DNA of 64,000 nucleotides from Stenotrophomonas sp. ATCM1_4 (GTDB lineage: Bacteria; Pseudomonadota; Gammaproteobacteria; Xanthomonadales; Xanthomonadaceae). The notes below the pieces were generated by a model. That model ran no database searches. It had not been told where the DNA came from and saw nothing but the letters and a program-made list of their open reading frames with translations. Position numbers and translations under genes: made by a program. Each line of letters opens with the position of its first letter. Position 1 is the first letter of the stretch. The stretch spans positions 2,094,773 through 2,158,772 of the forward strand of contig NZ_QPFB01000001.1 in the NCBI RefSeq assembly GCF_004348115.1, in the 5' to 3' direction. This document shows positions 27,518 to 40,759 of the stretch, piece by piece.

Positions 27518-27552
27518 GATGTGAATATTACACGATTCACATCTTTGTGTAA
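27518..27552. repeat. Overlapping inverted repeats downstream of nuoN
   Basis: GATGTGAAT (27518-27526) and ATTCACATC (27535-27543) form a perfect 9-bp inverted repeat. TTACAC (27529-27534) and GTGTAA (27547-27552) form a second one that interlocks with it, so the two hairpins exclude each other. The stretch is AT-rich for this genome and lies between nuoN and tRNA-fMet. Confidence 0.55.
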
Positions 27553-27569
27553 CTGTTTTTTGAAAATTA

Positions 27570-29033
27570 TTACGACAAATGTGCAAATGCCGTGCGCATC
27601 CACTGCAGGATCGGCCCCAGGCCCAGCGGCAGGAACAGCAGCAGGACCGAATTCACGCCCAGCACGATGCCCAGGATGCGGTCGTTGTTGCGCGGCAGCG
27701 CCTCGCCCACCGGCTCATCGAAGTACATGACCTTGATGACACGCAGGTAGTAGAAGCAACCGATCACCGCGCAGATCACGCCGACCATGGCCAGCCACAG
27801 CAGGTCGCCGTTGATTGCAGCACCCAGCACCGCCAGCTTGGTCCAGAAACCCAGGAACGGCGGGATACCGGCCAGCGACGCCATGATGCACAGGACCAGA
27901 CCGGCCATCCACGGGCTGCGGGCATTCAGGCCCTTGAAGTCCTCGATGTTCTCGGCCTCGAAGCCGGCACGCGACAGCGCGATGATCGCGCCGAACGAAG
28001 CCGTCGACATGATGGCGTAAGCCACCGCGTAAAACATCGCGGCCGAATAGCCCTGCTCGCCACCACCGGCAACGCCCATCAGCAGGAAGCCGATGTGGGA
28101 GACCGTGGAGTAGGCCAGCATGCGCTTGAGGTTGGTCTGCGCGATAGCCATCAGGTTGCCGACGATCAGCGACAGCGCGGCCAGGCCGGCCAGCACATAC
28201 TGCAGTTCGGTCGACAATGGGCCCACGCCCATTTCCAGCAGGCGGTAAGCCATGCCGAACGCGGCCAGCTTCGGTGCCGAGCTGATGAACAGCGCGATCG
28301 GCGCCGGGGCGCCCTGGTACACGTCCGGCAGCCACATGTGGAACGGCGCGGCGCCCAGCTTGAAGGCAACGCCGGCGACCATGAACACCGCGCCGGTCAG
28401 CAACAGCAGGCGCTCGTCGGAATGGGCGATGGCGCCGTGGATGACGTCCAGGTGCAGCGAGCCGGTGGCGCCATAGATCAGCGACATGCCGTACAACAGC
28501 AGGCCCGAGGCCAGCGAACCCAGCACGATGTACTTCATGCCGGCTTCGGCGGCGAGCTTGTTCTCGCGGTTGCTGGCAACCAGCGCATACGAACACAGCG
28601 CCAGCAGCTCCAGGCCCAGGTAGACCATCAGCAGGCTGCCGGCCGACACCAGGATCATCATGCCGGCGGTGGCGAACAGGATCAGCACCGGGATCTCGCC
28701 CTGGTACAGGTTACGTTCGCGCAGGTAGCTCCAGCCGTAGATCAGGCTCAGGCCACTGACCAGCACCACCACCGTCTTCATGATGTCGGCGGCGTTGTCG
28801 CGGATGAACATGCCATGGAACACCTCACCCTGCCCGCCCACGCCACCCAGCAGCAGGCCGAAGGCGACGGCCAGCACGGCCACCGAGATGAAGTGGGTCC
28901 AGACCTTGTGCCGGTTGCTGATGAACAGATCGAGGATCAGCAGGGCAAAGGCGCCACCAATCACCACCAGTTCTGGCAGCAACGGCGGGAGGTCGGCGGT
29001 GGTCAACGGCAGAAGCGTCGGCGTTGTCATCAT
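27570..29033 (-). CDS. nuoN: NADH-quinone oxidoreductase subunit N
   Basis: NuoN is one of three antiporter-like membrane subunits of complex I and takes part in proton pumping. The 487-residue product is hydrophobic throughout (about 14 helices) and has the transmembrane Glu and Lys residues of the family, such as 'LLMVYLGLELLALCSYALVA' and 'GVAFKLGAAPFHMWLPDVYQ'. Two ATGs at 29033 and 29030 follow AGGATTTG; either may be used. It is the last gene of the nuo operon. Confidence 0.97.
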   Translation of the reverse strand: MMTTPTLLPLTTADLPPLLPELVVIGGAFALLILDLFISNRHKVWTHFISVAVLAVAFGLLLGGVGGQGEVFHGMFIRDNAADIMKTVVVLVSGLSLIYGWSYLRERNLYQGEIPVLILFATAGMMILVSAGSLLMVYLGLELLALCSYALVASNRENKLAAEAGMKYIVLGSLASGLLLYGMSLIYGATGSLHLDVIHGAIAHSDERLLLLTGAVFMVAGVAFKLGAAPFHMWLPDVYQGAPAPIALFISSAPKLAAFGMAYRLLEMGVGPLSTELQYVLAGLAALSLIVGNLMAIAQTNLKRMLAYSTVSHIGFLLMGVAGGGEQGYSAAMFYAVAYAIMSTASFGAIIALSRAGFEAENIEDFKGLNARSPWMAGLVLCIMASLAGIPPFLGFWTKLAVLGAAINGDLLWLAMVGVICAVIGCFYYLRVIKVMYFDEPVGEALPRNNDRILGIVLGVNSVLLLFLPLGLGPILQWMRTAFAHLS

Positions 29034-29066
29034 CAAATCCTGGAATCAATACTCTCGACGGGCCGC

Positions 29067-30578
29067 TTACAGCAGCTTGCTCGATGCGATCTGCATCGCC
29101 AGCTTGGCGATGGACGGCTCCATCAGGTCGGTCAGCGGCTTGGGATAGAAGCCCAGCACCAGCGTGCCGACGGCGAACACACCCAACACCAGCCATTCAC
29201 GACCGTTGATGTCCTTCAGTTCGGCCACATGGGCATTGCCCACCTCGCCGAAGAACACGCGCTTGTACAGCCACAGCGAGTACGCGGCGCTGATGATCAG
29301 CGTGGTCGCCGCACCCAGTGCCACCAGCGGGTTCCACTGGAAGGACGCCAGCACGATCATGAATTCACCCACGAAGCCGCTGGTACCCGGCAGGCCCGAG
29401 TTGGCCATGAAGAACAGCAACGCGAAGGTGGCGAACCACGGCATCACGTTGACCACGCCGCCGTAATCGGCGATGCGGCGGCTGTGCATGCGGTCGTACA
29501 GCACGCCCACGCAGGAGAACATCGCACCGGACACGAAGCCGTGCGAGATCATCTGCACCATGGCGCCCTGCAGGCCCAGGCGGGCGGCGTCGGCGTTGCC
29601 GGCCTCACGCACCAGCCACAGCGCGGTGAACGTGCCGAGGGTGACGAAACCCATGTGTGCGACCGACGAATAGGCGATCAGCTTCTTCATGTCGTCCTGC
29701 ACCATCGCGACCAGGCCGACGTAGATCACCGCCACCAGCGACAGCGCGATCACCAGCCATGCCCACTCGGCGCTGGCGTCCGGCACGATCGGCAGGTTGA
29801 AGCGCAGGAAGCCGTAGCCACCGATCTTCAGCGCGATGGCAGCCAGGATCACCGAACCGGCGGTCGGCGCTTCCACGTGCGCATCCGGCAGCCAGGTGTG
29901 CACCGGGAACATCGGCACCTTGACCGCGAAGGCGATCAGGAAGGCGAAGAAGATCCACGTCTGTTCCTTGGCCGACAGCTGCAGCTGGTACAGGTCGGCC
30001 AGCTGGAAGCTGCCGCCCTTCAGGTACAGGTAGATCAGCGCCACCAGCATCAGCACCGAGCCGAGGAAGGTGTACAGGAAGAACTTCATGGCCGCGTAGA
30101 TGCGACGCGGGCCGCCCCAGACGCCGATGATCAGGAACATCGGGATCAGCATGGCTTCGAAGAACACGTAGAACAGCATCGCGTCGGTGGCGGCGAAGAT
30201 GCCGACCGTGACGCCTTCCAGGATCAGGAAGGCGGCGACGTACTGGTTCACGCGCTTGTCGACCACGCCCCAGGCGCCGATCAGGGCCAGCACGCCGACC
30301 AGGGTGGTCAGCAGCACCAGCGCGATGGCGATGCCATCGACGGCGAGGTTGTAGCCGATACCGAAGGCCGGGATCCACGGATGCTGCTCGACGAACTGCA
30401 TCACGTCGGCGCCGCCGCGGTCATAGCCGCTGAGCAGGCCGAGGCTCAACAGGAAGGTGAGCAATGCCACCGCCAGCGACGCCCAACGGGCGGCCTGGGC
30501 GTTGCGCACGGCGAGGATCAACGCACCGCCGATGATCGGCAGCCAGATGAGAACACTAAGTAGGGGCCAGTTCGACAC
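29067..30578 (-). CDS. nuoM: NADH-quinone oxidoreductase subunit M
   Basis: NuoM is an antiporter-like proton-pumping subunit of complex I. The 503-residue product carries the family regions 'FFEAMLIPMFLIIGVWGGPRR' (with the key Glu), 'FAVKVPMFPVHTWLPDAHVE' (with the channel Lys) and 'IGGYGFLRFNLPIVPDAS'. The start codon is GTG. It lies 19 bp after nuoL and 33 bp before nuoN. Confidence 0.97.
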   Translation of the reverse strand: MSNWPLLSVLIWLPIIGGALILAVRNAQAARWASLAVALLTFLLSLGLLSGYDRGGADVMQFVEQHPWIPAFGIGYNLAVDGIAIALVLLTTLVGVLALIGAWGVVDKRVNQYVAAFLILEGVTVGIFAATDAMLFYVFFEAMLIPMFLIIGVWGGPRRIYAAMKFFLYTFLGSVLMLVALIYLYLKGGSFQLADLYQLQLSAKEQTWIFFAFLIAFAVKVPMFPVHTWLPDAHVEAPTAGSVILAAIALKIGGYGFLRFNLPIVPDASAEWAWLVIALSLVAVIYVGLVAMVQDDMKKLIAYSSVAHMGFVTLGTFTALWLVREAGNADAARLGLQGAMVQMISHGFVSGAMFSCVGVLYDRMHSRRIADYGGVVNVMPWFATFALLFFMANSGLPGTSGFVGEFMIVLASFQWNPLVALGAATTLIISAAYSLWLYKRVFFGEVGNAHVAELKDINGREWLVLGVFAVGTLVLGFYPKPLTDLMEPSIAKLAMQIASSKLL

Positions 30579-30597
30579 GTCTTCTATTCCGTACAGG

Positions 30598-32706
<2,109 letters not shown>

Positions 32707-32712
32707 CTCGGA

Positions 32713-33018
32713 TCAGCCCTTCAGCGAATCAACTTCGCCCACGTTGATGGTGTGGCGAGTACGGAACAAGGTCACCAGGATCGCGAGGCCGATTGCAGCT
32801 TCGGCTGCGGCCACGGTCAGGATGAAGAACACGAACAGCTGGCCGGCGGTACCGCCCAGCTCACGCGAGAAGGCGATGAAGTTGATGTTGACCGACAGCA
32901 GCATCAGTTCGATCGACATCAGCAGCACGATGATGTTCTTCCGGTTCAGGAAGATGCCGGCGACGGAGATGCAGAACATCACCGCGCCCAGCGCGAGCAT
33001 ATGGCCCAGGGAAATCAT
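32713..33018 (-). CDS. nuoK: NADH-quinone oxidoreductase subunit K
   Basis: NuoK is a three-helix complex I subunit that links the antiporter-like subunits to the quinone end. The 101-residue product shows '[20 protein letters not shown]' with the conserved membrane Glu and '[20 protein letters not shown]' with the second. The ATG at 33018 overlaps the nuoJ stop (ATGA). Confidence 0.97.
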   Translation of the reverse strand: MISLGHMLALGAVMFCISVAGIFLNRKNIIVLLMSIELMLLSVNINFIAFSRELGGTAGQLFVFFILTVAAAEAAIGLAILVTLFRTRHTINVGEVDSLKG

Positions 33019-33668
33019 GGCTTGGCCTCCTCGCCACCTTCGTTGTTCGCTTGCACCTGCACCACCGGCTTCTCGGCAGCCATCTTGACGATGCGCAGGC
33101 GATCTTTTGCCTTGACCATGGTCTGCTCGGTCGGGCTCTGCGTCTTCAGGCCCTGACGGCGGCGCAGGGTCAGCATCACGGCTGCCACCACGGCGACGGT
33201 CAGGATCACTGCGGCGAACTCGAACGGCAGCAGGTATTCGGTGAACAGGCTGCGCGCCAGCCAAGTGATGTTGGAGGTGTCCGCGGCGACCGCGGCGGCG
33301 TTGTCCACGGGGAACGGCGCCATGCGGGCCTTGATGCCGATCAGGGTCAGCATCTGCACCAGCATCACCACCGCGACCACCAGGCCCACCGGCAGGTAGC
33401 GCACCCAGCCTTCACGCAGGTTGGTGGTATCGATGTCCAGCATCATCACCACGAACAGGAACAACACCATCACCGCACCGACGTACACCAGCACCAGCGT
33501 GACGCCCAGGAACTCGGCCCCCACCAGCAGCCACACGCAGGCCACCGAGAAGAAGGTCAGGATCAGGCACAGCACGGCATACACCGGGTTGCGCACGCTA
33601 ATCACCGACGCGGCCGAAATGCCCGCGATGATCGAGAAGAACCAGAAAGCGATATTTACCCAATCCAT
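33015..33668 (-). CDS. nuoJ: NADH-quinone oxidoreductase subunit J
   Basis: NuoJ is a five-helix membrane subunit of complex I near the quinone-coupling path. The 217-residue product has the family helix '[20 protein letters not shown]' and '[20 protein letters not shown]', then a large loop, two more helices and a soluble tail ('[20 protein letters not shown]') longer than in E. coli. It lies 9 bp after nuoI. Confidence 0.96.
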   Translation of the reverse strand: MDWVNIAFWFFSIIAGISAASVISVRNPVYAVLCLILTFFSVACVWLLVGAEFLGVTLVLVYVGAVMVLFLFVVMMLDIDTTNLREGWVRYLPVGLVVAVVMLVQMLTLIGIKARMAPFPVDNAAAVAADTSNITWLARSLFTEYLLPFEFAAVILTVAVVAAVMLTLRRRQGLKTQSPTEQTMVKAKDRLRIVKMAAEKPVVQVQANNEGGEEAKP

Positions 33669-33677
33669 CTCGAGACC

Positions 33678-34166
33678 TCAGCGGAAAGCAGCGTCGGCGG
33701 CGCGGCGCTCGGCGATTTCGGTTTCAAGCCGATCGCCGATGGCCAGCAGCTGCGGCTTGGTGATGATGTTTTCGCCACGCTTCTCGAAGTGGTACTCGAG
33801 AATGTGGGTCTCGACGATCGAGTCCACCGGGCAGCTTTCCTCGCAGAAGCCGCAGAAGATGCACTTGAACAGATCGATCTCGTAACGCGTGGTGCGGCGG
33901 GTGCCGTCCTCGCGCTTGGCCGAGTCGATGGTGATGGCCAGCGCCGGGCACACCGCTTCGCACAGCTTGCAGGCGATGCAGCGCTCTTCACCGTTGGGAT
34001 AACGGCGCAGGGCGTGCAGGCCGCGGAAGCGCGGCGACTGCGGGAACTTCTCCATCGGGTACAGCACGGTGTACTTGGGCTTGAACGTGTACTTCAACGT
34101 CAGCCACAGGCCTCCGAGCAGCTCCAGGAGCAGCAGGCTCTTGAAATAGTGGGTGATCTTATTCAT
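33678..34166 (-). CDS. nuoI: NADH-quinone oxidoreductase subunit I
   Basis: NuoI carries the N6a and N6b iron-sulfur clusters of complex I. The 162-residue product has two ferredoxin-type motifs: '[13 protein letters not shown]' and '[16 protein letters not shown]', each with the C-x2-C-x2-C-x3-C-P pattern. An N-terminal amphipathic helix ('[20 protein letters not shown]') would lie on the membrane. It starts 3 bp after nuoH. Confidence 0.98.
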   Translation of the reverse strand: MNKITHYFKSLLLLELLGGLWLTLKYTFKPKYTVLYPMEKFPQSPRFRGLHALRRYPNGEERCIACKLCEAVCPALAITIDSAKREDGTRRTTRYEIDLFKCIFCGFCEESCPVDSIVETHILEYHFEKRGENIITKPQLLAIGDRLETEIAERRAADAAFR

Positions 34167-34169
34167 GAA

Positions 34170-35264
34170 TCAAACGCCCTTCTGGATCACGCCGTAGAAC
34201 ACCATCAGTGCCGTCACCGCGATCCAGAAAATGGTCAGCGGGATGAACACCTTCCAACCCAGACGCATGATCTGGTCGTAACGGAAACGCGGGAAGCTGG
34301 CACGGAACCAGATGTAGGCGCTGGCGAAGAACAGCACCTTGAGCAGCAGCCACGGCCAGCCACCGTCCCAGATCCAGTTGATCCACGGCGATACATCGCC
34401 GCTGACCCAACCCTGCAGCGGGCTCAGCCAGCCACCCAGGAAGAAGATCGAGATCAGGAAGCTGACCAGGATCATGTTGGCGTATTCGGCCAGGAAGAAC
34501 AGCGCGAACGCACCGCCGGAGTACTCGACCATGTGGCCGGCGACGATTTCCGACTCGCCTTCCACCACATCGAACGGCGCGCGGTTGGTCTCGGCGACGC
34601 CGGACACCCAGTACACGACGAACAGCGGCAGCAGCGGCAGCAGGAACCAGTCGAACAGACCCGAATCACCCTTCTGCGCCAGCACGATGTCGGTCAGGTT
34701 CAGGCTGCCGGCGGCGATCATCACGCCGACCAATGCGAAGCCCATCGCGATTTCGTAGCTGACCACCTGGGCGGCCGAACGCATCGCACCGAGGAAGGCG
34801 TACTTCGAGTTGGACGCCCAACCGGCCAGGATCACGCCGTACACGCCCAGCGAGGTCATCGCCAGCAGGTACAGCAGGCCGACGTTGGCGTTGGACAGCA
34901 CCAGCTTGTAGTCGAAGGGCACCACCGCCCACGCCGCGAACGACGGCGCCAGCACGATCAGCGGCGCGATGACGTACATCGCCTTGTGCGCGCTGGCCGG
35001 AGCGATGATTTCCTTGAACAGCAGCTTGGTGACGTCAGCGAAGGCCTGCAGCAGGCCGCCGAGGCCCACGTACATGGGCCCGTGGCGGACGTGCATCCAG
35101 CCGATCAGCTTGCGCTCCCACAACACGTAGAACGCCACCGAGATGATCACCGGCATCGCGATGAGCAGGATCTTCAGCACCGTCCACAGGACGATGCCGA
35201 TGTCGCCCAGGGCGAGGAACCACTGGTGCAGCGGGTCGACCGCGTTCAACAGCAACTCGTTCAT
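34170..35264 (-). CDS. nuoH: NADH-quinone oxidoreductase subunit H
   Basis: NuoH is the eight-helix membrane subunit that forms much of the quinone-binding cavity. The 364-residue product contains the signature '[19 protein letters not shown]', '[20 protein letters not shown]' followed by 'VSYEIAMGF', and '[20 protein letters not shown]' followed by '[15 protein letters not shown]', with the conserved acidic residues. Its start overlaps the nuoG stop (ATGA). Confidence 0.98.
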   Translation of the reverse strand: MNELLLNAVDPLHQWFLALGDIGIVLWTVLKILLIAMPVIISVAFYVLWERKLIGWMHVRHGPMYVGLGGLLQAFADVTKLLFKEIIAPASAHKAMYVIAPLIVLAPSFAAWAVVPFDYKLVLSNANVGLLYLLAMTSLGVYGVILAGWASNSKYAFLGAMRSAAQVVSYEIAMGFALVGVMIAAGSLNLTDIVLAQKGDSGLFDWFLLPLLPLFVVYWVSGVAETNRAPFDVVEGESEIVAGHMVEYSGGAFALFFLAEYANMILVSFLISIFFLGGWLSPLQGWVSGDVSPWINWIWDGGWPWLLLKVLFFASAYIWFRASFPRFRYDQIMRLGWKVFIPLTIFWIAVTALMVFYGVIQKGV

Positions 35265-37495
35265 GCAGCCACCACCGTTACACGTGCGGCACCCAGCGGC
35301 GCGGTCGCGCCGTGGCCCGATTCAATCCAAACCGTACCGGCGGCGACGCGCGCGTCGACCACCACCGGCAGCGTGGCACGACCGGCATCATTGCCGACCT
35401 TTGCCATCTGGCCCTCGCCCAGCGACAGGCGCGCGGCATCGTCGGCATTGAGCACGATGCGCGGGTCGGTGTTGAGCGGATGTGCCTGCAGTGCCTGGGC
35501 ACGGCGGACGACGGCATCGGTGCGGTAGATGGCCGGGGTCGAAGCGACCTCCAGGCCCTCGCCCGCCACCTGCGGCTGCGCCGAAGCGGCCACCTTGACC
35601 GACACCGGCGCGATGCTCGCGCGCAGGCCGACCAGATCGGTGAAGCCAAAACCGGCCAATTGCATGTCACCGCCCAGCGCACGCAGCACGCGCCAGCCCT
35701 CGCGGGCCTCGCCCTGCAGCTTGCCACCGGCACGGGCGACCTGCTCGCGGCCGTCGAGGTTGGTCAGCGTGCCGTCGACCTCCGGCAGCGCGCCGATCGG
35801 CAGGATCAGGTCGGCGACGTCGCGGGTCGAGGCACAGGCGTACTGGCTGAAGGACACCACCTTGGCACCGGCCAGCGCCTTGCGGGCGGCGTTGGTGTCG
35901 GCGAAGTCTAGGCCCGGCTCGATGCCGTACAGCACGTAGGCCTTGCGCGGCTGCGCCAGCATCGCGTTGACGTCCTTGCCGGCCGGCAGCACGCCGACGC
36001 GCGACAGGCCAACGGCATTGGCGCCCTGCGGGATGCGGCACAGCTTGGCGCCGGTGGCGGCGGCGAATGCACTGGCGGCCGAACGGATCGCGGCGGCCTG
36101 CGGGTGATTCTCGGCAATCGCACCGACGATGATGACGGTGTTGGCACCGCCCTTCACCGCATCGACCAGCTGTGCGTTGCCCAACGCCTCGACGAATCGC
36201 GACGGGGCGACGATCTGCTTGCCGGCCAGCTTGAAGGCGAAGTCGAACTCCACCGGGTTGACCGCGAAGATCTGCGCGCCACGCTGGGTCTGCGCCTTGC
36301 GCAGGCGGGCATGCAGCAGCGGCAGTTCGTGGCGGATGTTGCTACCCAGCACGACGATGCGGTCGGCGTTCTCGATGTCGGCCAGCGAGGCGCCGAACAC
36401 TTCGGCAACCGGCGCGTCGGAGAAGTCCCGGTTGTTGATGCGGTGGTCGATGTTGTTCGAACCCAGGCCGGCGGCCAGACGAGCCAGCAGCGCGCCTTCC
36501 TCGTTGGAGGTCGACGGATGCACCAGCACGCCGAGGTCGTCACCACGGTTGGCGTCAAGGATCTCGCGGGCGGCGGCCAGGCCTTCGGCCCAGCTCACTT
36601 CCTTCCACTCGCCGTTGACCTTCTGCAGCGGCTTGATCGCACGATCAGCGGCATACAGGCCCTGGTGCGAGTAACGATCGCGGTCGGACAGCCAGCACTC
36701 GTTGACCAGCTCGTTGTCACGCGGCACCGCGCGCAGCACTTCGCCGCGGCGCACATGCAGGAACAGGTTCGAGCCCATCGCGTCGTGGTAACCCAGCGAC
36801 TCGCGCGCGGTCAGCTCCCACGGGCGTGCCTTGAACTGGAACACCTTGTTGGTCAGCGCGCCAACCGGGCACACGTCGATGACGTTGCCGGACAGCTCGG
36901 TGGTCAGCGGCTTGCCGTCGTAGGTGCCGATCTGCAGGTTCTCGCCGCGCGACATGCCACCCAGCTCGTAGGTGCCCGCCACTTCGGCGGTGAAGCGCAC
37001 GCAGCGGGTGCACTGGATGCAGCGGGTCATCTCGGTGGCGACCAGCGGACCCATGTCCTCGTCGGCCACCACGCGCTTGCGCTCGTTGAAGCGGCTGACC
37101 GAACGGCCGTAGCCCAGCGAGACGTCCTGCAGCTCGCACTCACCGCCCTGGTCGCAGATCGGGCAGTCCAGCGGGTGGTTGATGAGCAGGAACTCCATCA
37201 CCGAACGCTGGTACTTGAGTGCCTTCTCGTTGCGGGTCTGGATCTTCATGCCATCCATGACCGGGGTCGCGCACGCCGGCGACGGCTTGGGCGACTTTTC
37301 AACGTCGACCAGGCACATGCGGCAGTTGGCGGCGATCGGCAGCTTCTCGTGGTAGCAGAAGCGCGGGATCGGGATGCCGGCCTTGTCGGCGGCCTGGATG
37401 ATCATCGAACCCTTGGGCACGACCAGCGCCTGGCCATCGATCTCGATCGAGACGTGGTCCGGCGGCACGTTTGGATTTACCGGTTGCGCGCTCAT
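35261..37495 (-). CDS. nuoG: NADH-quinone oxidoreductase subunit G
   Basis: NuoG is the largest peripheral subunit of complex I and carries several iron-sulfur clusters. The 744-residue product has an N-terminal 2Fe-2S domain ('[20 protein letters not shown]', later 'ACATPV'), the His-ligated cluster motif '[18 protein letters not shown]', the '[10 protein letters not shown]' and 'VCPVGALTN' pair, and a molybdopterin-oxidoreductase-like rest without an expected cofactor. Its start overlaps the nuoF stop by four bases. Confidence 0.97.
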   Translation of the reverse strand: MSAQPVNPNVPPDHVSIEIDGQALVVPKGSMIIQAADKAGIPIPRFCYHEKLPIAANCRMCLVDVEKSPKPSPACATPVMDGMKIQTRNEKALKYQRSVMEFLLINHPLDCPICDQGGECELQDVSLGYGRSVSRFNERKRVVADEDMGPLVATEMTRCIQCTRCVRFTAEVAGTYELGGMSRGENLQIGTYDGKPLTTELSGNVIDVCPVGALTNKVFQFKARPWELTARESLGYHDAMGSNLFLHVRRGEVLRAVPRDNELVNECWLSDRDRYSHQGLYAADRAIKPLQKVNGEWKEVSWAEGLAAAREILDANRGDDLGVLVHPSTSNEEGALLARLAAGLGSNNIDHRINNRDFSDAPVAEVFGASLADIENADRIVVLGSNIRHELPLLHARLRKAQTQRGAQIFAVNPVEFDFAFKLAGKQIVAPSRFVEALGNAQLVDAVKGGANTVIIVGAIAENHPQAAAIRSAASAFAAATGAKLCRIPQGANAVGLSRVGVLPAGKDVNAMLAQPRKAYVLYGIEPGLDFADTNAARKALAGAKVVSFSQYACASTRDVADLILPIGALPEVDGTLTNLDGREQVARAGGKLQGEAREGWRVLRALGGDMQLAGFGFTDLVGLRASIAPVSVKVAASAQPQVAGEGLEVASTPAIYRTDAVVRRAQALQAHPLNTDPRIVLNADDAARLSLGEGQMAKVGNDAGRATLPVVVDARVAAGTVWIESGHGATAPLGAARVTVVAA

Positions 37496-38829
37496 GCGGC
37501 AGCAGCCTCCACCTTCTTGCCGTCAACCATCGAATGACCGTTGACGATGTAGTACTCGAATTCGTCCCAGAACTGGCGCAGGAAACCCTGGATTGGCCAT
37601 GCCGCCGCTTCACCGAACGCGCAGATGGTGTGGCCTTCGATCTGGCCGGCCACCGTCTTGAGCTGGTGCAGGTCGTCCATCGTGGCCTGGCCGGCGACGA
37701 TGCGCTCCAGCACGCGGTGCATCCAGCCGGTGCCTTCACGGCACGGGGTGCACTGGCCGCAGGATTCCTTGTGGAAGAACTGGCTGATGCGGCAGGCGAA
37801 CTTGACGCAGCACACGCTGTCATCCAGCACCACGATCGCACCCGAACCCAGGCCGGAGCCCAGCGCACGGATGGTGTCGTAGTCCATCGGCAGGTCCTTG
37901 AGTTGCTCGGCGGTCAGCACCGGCATCGAGACACCACCCGGGATCGCCGCCTTCAGCTTGCGGCCCGGGCGCAGGCCACCGGCCATTTCCAGCAGCGTGT
38001 CGAACGTGGTGCCCAGCGGCACTTCGAAGTTGCCGCCCTTGGTGACGCAACCGGAGACCGAGAAGCACTTCGGGCCGCCGTTGTTGGTCAGGCTCAGGCC
38101 CTTGAACCACTCCGGACCGTTGCGGATGATCGCCGGCACCGAGCCGTAGGTCTCGGTGTTGTTGATCGTCGACGGCTTGCCGTACAGGCCGAAGTTGGCC
38201 GGGAACGGCGGCTTGTAGCGCGGCTGGCCCTTCTTGCCTTCCAGCGATTCCATCAGCGCGGTTTCTTCGCCGCAGATATAGGCGCCGGCGCCCAGCGCAC
38301 CGTAGATGTCGATGTCCACGCCGCTGCCCAGCACGTTCTTGCCCAGCCAGCCATGCTTGTAGGCATCGGCCAGGGCCTGCTCGAAGTGCTCGAACGGCTC
38401 GTGGTGGAACTCACCACGCAGGTAGTTGTAGCCCACGGTGGAACCGGTGGCGTAGCAGGCGATGGCCATGCCCTCCACCACCGAGTGCGGGTTGTAGCGC
38501 AGGATGTCGCGGTCCTTGCAGGTGCCCGGCTCGGATTCGTCCGAGTTGCAGAGGATGTACTTCTGCACGTCGCCCTTGGGCATGAAGGACCACTTCAGGC
38601 CGGTCGGGAAGCCCGCGCCGCCGCGGCCACGCAGGCCGGACTGCTTGACCATCTCGATCACGTCGGCCGGCGGGATCTTCTCTTCGAGGATCTTGCGCAG
38701 CGCGGCGTAACCGCCGGTCTTGAGGTAGCTCTCGTACGACCACGGGGTGTCGTAGTGCAGCGTGGTGTAAACCACGTTGTGCGGAAGCGGCGCCGGTCCG
38801 ACCGGGCCCTTGGATTCGTGGTGTGCCAT
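37492..38829 (-). CDS. nuoF: NADH-quinone oxidoreductase subunit F
   Basis: NuoF binds NADH and FMN and holds cluster N3. The 445-residue product has the nucleotide/FMN-binding loop '[19 protein letters not shown]', '[17 protein letters not shown]', '[19 protein letters not shown]', and the cluster motif '[15 protein letters not shown]'. It lies 3 bp after nuoE and overlaps nuoG by four bases. Confidence 0.98.
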   Translation of the reverse strand: MAHHESKGPVGPAPLPHNVVYTTLHYDTPWSYESYLKTGGYAALRKILEEKIPPADVIEMVKQSGLRGRGGAGFPTGLKWSFMPKGDVQKYILCNSDESEPGTCKDRDILRYNPHSVVEGMAIACYATGSTVGYNYLRGEFHHEPFEHFEQALADAYKHGWLGKNVLGSGVDIDIYGALGAGAYICGEETALMESLEGKKGQPRYKPPFPANFGLYGKPSTINNTETYGSVPAIIRNGPEWFKGLSLTNNGGPKCFSVSGCVTKGGNFEVPLGTTFDTLLEMAGGLRPGRKLKAAIPGGVSMPVLTAEQLKDLPMDYDTIRALGSGLGSGAIVVLDDSVCCVKFACRISQFFHKESCGQCTPCREGTGWMHRVLERIVAGQATMDDLHQLKTVAGQIEGHTICAFGEAAAWPIQGFLRQFWDEFEYYIVNGHSMVDGKKVEAAAA

Positions 38830-38832
38830 GCC

Positions 38833-39360
38833 TTACTCCAGCCCGTCCAGCAGCGCGTCGACCTGGTCCAGCGTCAGGCGCTCATGGTAGTGACCGTTGA
38901 TGACCATCATCGGCGCGCCCGCGCAGCCGGCCAGGCACTCTTCCTCGCGCTTGAGGTACACGCGGCCGTCCGCGGTCGATTCACCGTGCTTGATGCCCAG
39001 CTTCTTCTCGCAATGGCGGACGATGTCGTCGGCGCCGTTGAGCCAGCAGCTGATGTTGGTGCAGATGGCGACGTTGTTGCGGCCCACCTTCTCGGTCTCG
39101 AACATCGAGTAGAAGGTGGCGACCTCGTAGGCCCACACGAACGGCAGGTCCAGGTACTTGGCCACGCCGGCGATCAGCTCGTCGGTCAGCCAGCCCTGGT
39201 TCTGCTCCTGCGCGGCGTGCAGGCCCTGCAGCACCGCCGAACGCTTGCGCTCCGGCGGGAACTTGGTCAACCAGTGGTCAATGTGGGCACGCGTCTTGTC
39301 ACTCAACACGACCATCGGGTCGACGTCGCGTGCTGCCTCGTAATTACCTGTCGCCTTCAT
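38833..39360 (-). CDS. nuoE: NADH-quinone oxidoreductase subunit E
   Basis: NuoE carries a thioredoxin-like 2Fe-2S domain (N1a) at the NADH end. The 175-residue product has the cysteine ligands in 'NISCWLNGADD' with the preceding 'ICT', and in 'EECLAGCAGAPMMVINGHYH'. The N-terminal helix bundle ('RSAVLQGLHAAQEQNQGWLT') is as usual. A 91-bp gap separates it from nuoD, the largest gap in the operon. Confidence 0.97.
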   Translation of the reverse strand: MKATGNYEAARDVDPMVVLSDKTRAHIDHWLTKFPPERKRSAVLQGLHAAQEQNQGWLTDELIAGVAKYLDLPFVWAYEVATFYSMFETEKVGRNNVAICTNISCWLNGADDIVRHCEKKLGIKHGESTADGRVYLKREEECLAGCAGAPMMVINGHYHERLTLDQVDALLDGLE

Positions 39361-39451
39361 CGGCCGACCTCAACGAATACCAAATCCTGAAAAACCGATA
39401 CCTGCAGCAGGCAAGCCGCGCAGGCACCGGGCGCTGTGTTGTTGCCCGGCA

Positions 39452-40759
39452 TTACCGGTCGACCTCACCAAACACGAGGTCGTAGGTACCAATCATCGCC
39501 ACCACGTCGGCCAGCATGTGGCCACGCACGACCGAATCGATCGAGGACAGGTGGGCGAAGCCCGGCGCACGCAGGTGCACGCGGAACGGCTTGTTGGCAC
39601 CGTCGGACATCAGGTAGCAGCCAAACTCACCCTTCGGCGCCTCGACCGCGGCGTAGGTCTCGCCGGCCGGCACGCAGTAGCCTTCGCTGAACAGCTTGAA
39701 GTGGTGGATCAGCGCTTCCATGTCGTCCTTCATCTCGGCACGGGCCGGCGGCGCGATCTTGAAGTTCTTGACCATGACCGGGCCCGGGTTGGCCTTCAGC
39801 CACTGCACGCACTGCTTGATGATGCGGTTGGATTCGCGCATCTCGGCCACGCGGACCAGGTAACGGTCGTAGCAGTCGCCATTGGTGCCCAGCGGGATGT
39901 CGAAATCAACCGCGTCGTACTTGGCGTACGGCTGCTTCTTGCGCAGGTCCCAGGCAATGCCCGAACCGCGCAGCATCACGCCGGTCATGCCCCATGCCAG
40001 CGCATGCTCCGGACTAACCACGCCGATGCCGACCGTACGCTGCTTCCAGATGCGGTTGTCGGTGAGCAGGGTTTCGTATTCGTCGACGCGCTTGGGGAAC
40101 TCGGTGGTGAAGTTCTCCAGGAAGTCCAGCAGCGAACCCTCGCGTGACGCGTTCAGGCGCTTGAGGGCGTTGCCCTTGTGCCAGCGCGACTCCTTGTACT
40201 TCGGCATCGTGTCCGGCAGGTCACGGTACACACCGCCCGGACGGTAGTAGGCCGCGTGCATGCGCGCACCGGAGACCGCCTCGTAGCAGTCCATCAGCTC
40301 TTCGCGCTCACGGAAGGCGTACAGCATCACCGCCATCGCGCCCAGGTCGAGCGCGTTGGAACCCAGCCACATCAGGTGGTTCAGGATGCGGGTGACTTCG
40401 TCGAACAGGGTGCGGATGTACTGCGCACGCTCCGGCGCCTCGATCCCCACCAGGGTCTCGATCGCACGCACGTAGGCGTGCTCGTTGCACATCATCGAGC
40501 AGTAGTCCAGGCGGTCCATGTAACCGACCGACTGGTTGAACGGCTTGGATTCGGCCAGCTTCTCGGTCGCGCGGTGCAGCAGGCCAATGTGCGGGTCGGC
40601 ACGGACGATGGTTTCACCGTCCATTTCCAGGATCAGGCGCAGCACGCCATGCGCGGCCGGGTGCTGCGGGCCGAAGTTCATGGTGTAGTTGCGGATCTCC
40701 TGCCGGGCTTCGGCGGGATTGCTGGCGAAGGCCTGCGAGGCCTGATGGAACTCACTCAC
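39452..40759 (-). CDS. nuoD: NADH-quinone oxidoreductase subunit D
   Basis: NuoD, related to the large subunit of NiFe hydrogenases, forms the quinone site with NuoB. The 435-residue product shows '[20 protein letters not shown]', '[20 protein letters not shown]' and '[17 protein letters not shown]', then the C-terminal '[20 protein letters not shown]' and '[13 protein letters not shown]'. It is a separate gene, not fused to nuoC as in E. coli. The start is GTG and overlaps the nuoC stop (GTGA). Confidence 0.98.
   Translation of the reverse strand: MSEFHQASQAFASNPAEARQEIRNYTMNFGPQHPAAHGVLRLILEMDGETIVRADPHIGLLHRATEKLAESKPFNQSVGYMDRLDYCSMMCNEHAYVRAIETLVGIEAPERAQYIRTLFDEVTRILNHLMWLGSNALDLGAMAVMLYAFREREELMDCYEAVSGARMHAAYYRPGGVYRDLPDTMPKYKESRWHKGNALKRLNASREGSLLDFLENFTTEFPKRVDEYETLLTDNRIWKQRTVGIGVVSPEHALAWGMTGVMLRGSGIAWDLRKKQPYAKYDAVDFDIPLGTNGDCYDRYLVRVAEMRESNRIIKQCVQWLKANPGPVMVKNFKIAPPARAEMKDDMEALIHHFKLFSEGYCVPAGETYAAVEAPKGEFGCYLMSDGANKPFRVHLRAPGFAHLSSIDSVVRGHMLADVVAMIGTYDLVFGEVDR

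Noticed and set aside
27579-30563. Plus-strand open frame of 994 codons opposite nuoN and nuoM
   Set aside because: It is His/Gln/Arg-rich and spans two real genes on the other strand. It is a GC-bias shadow.
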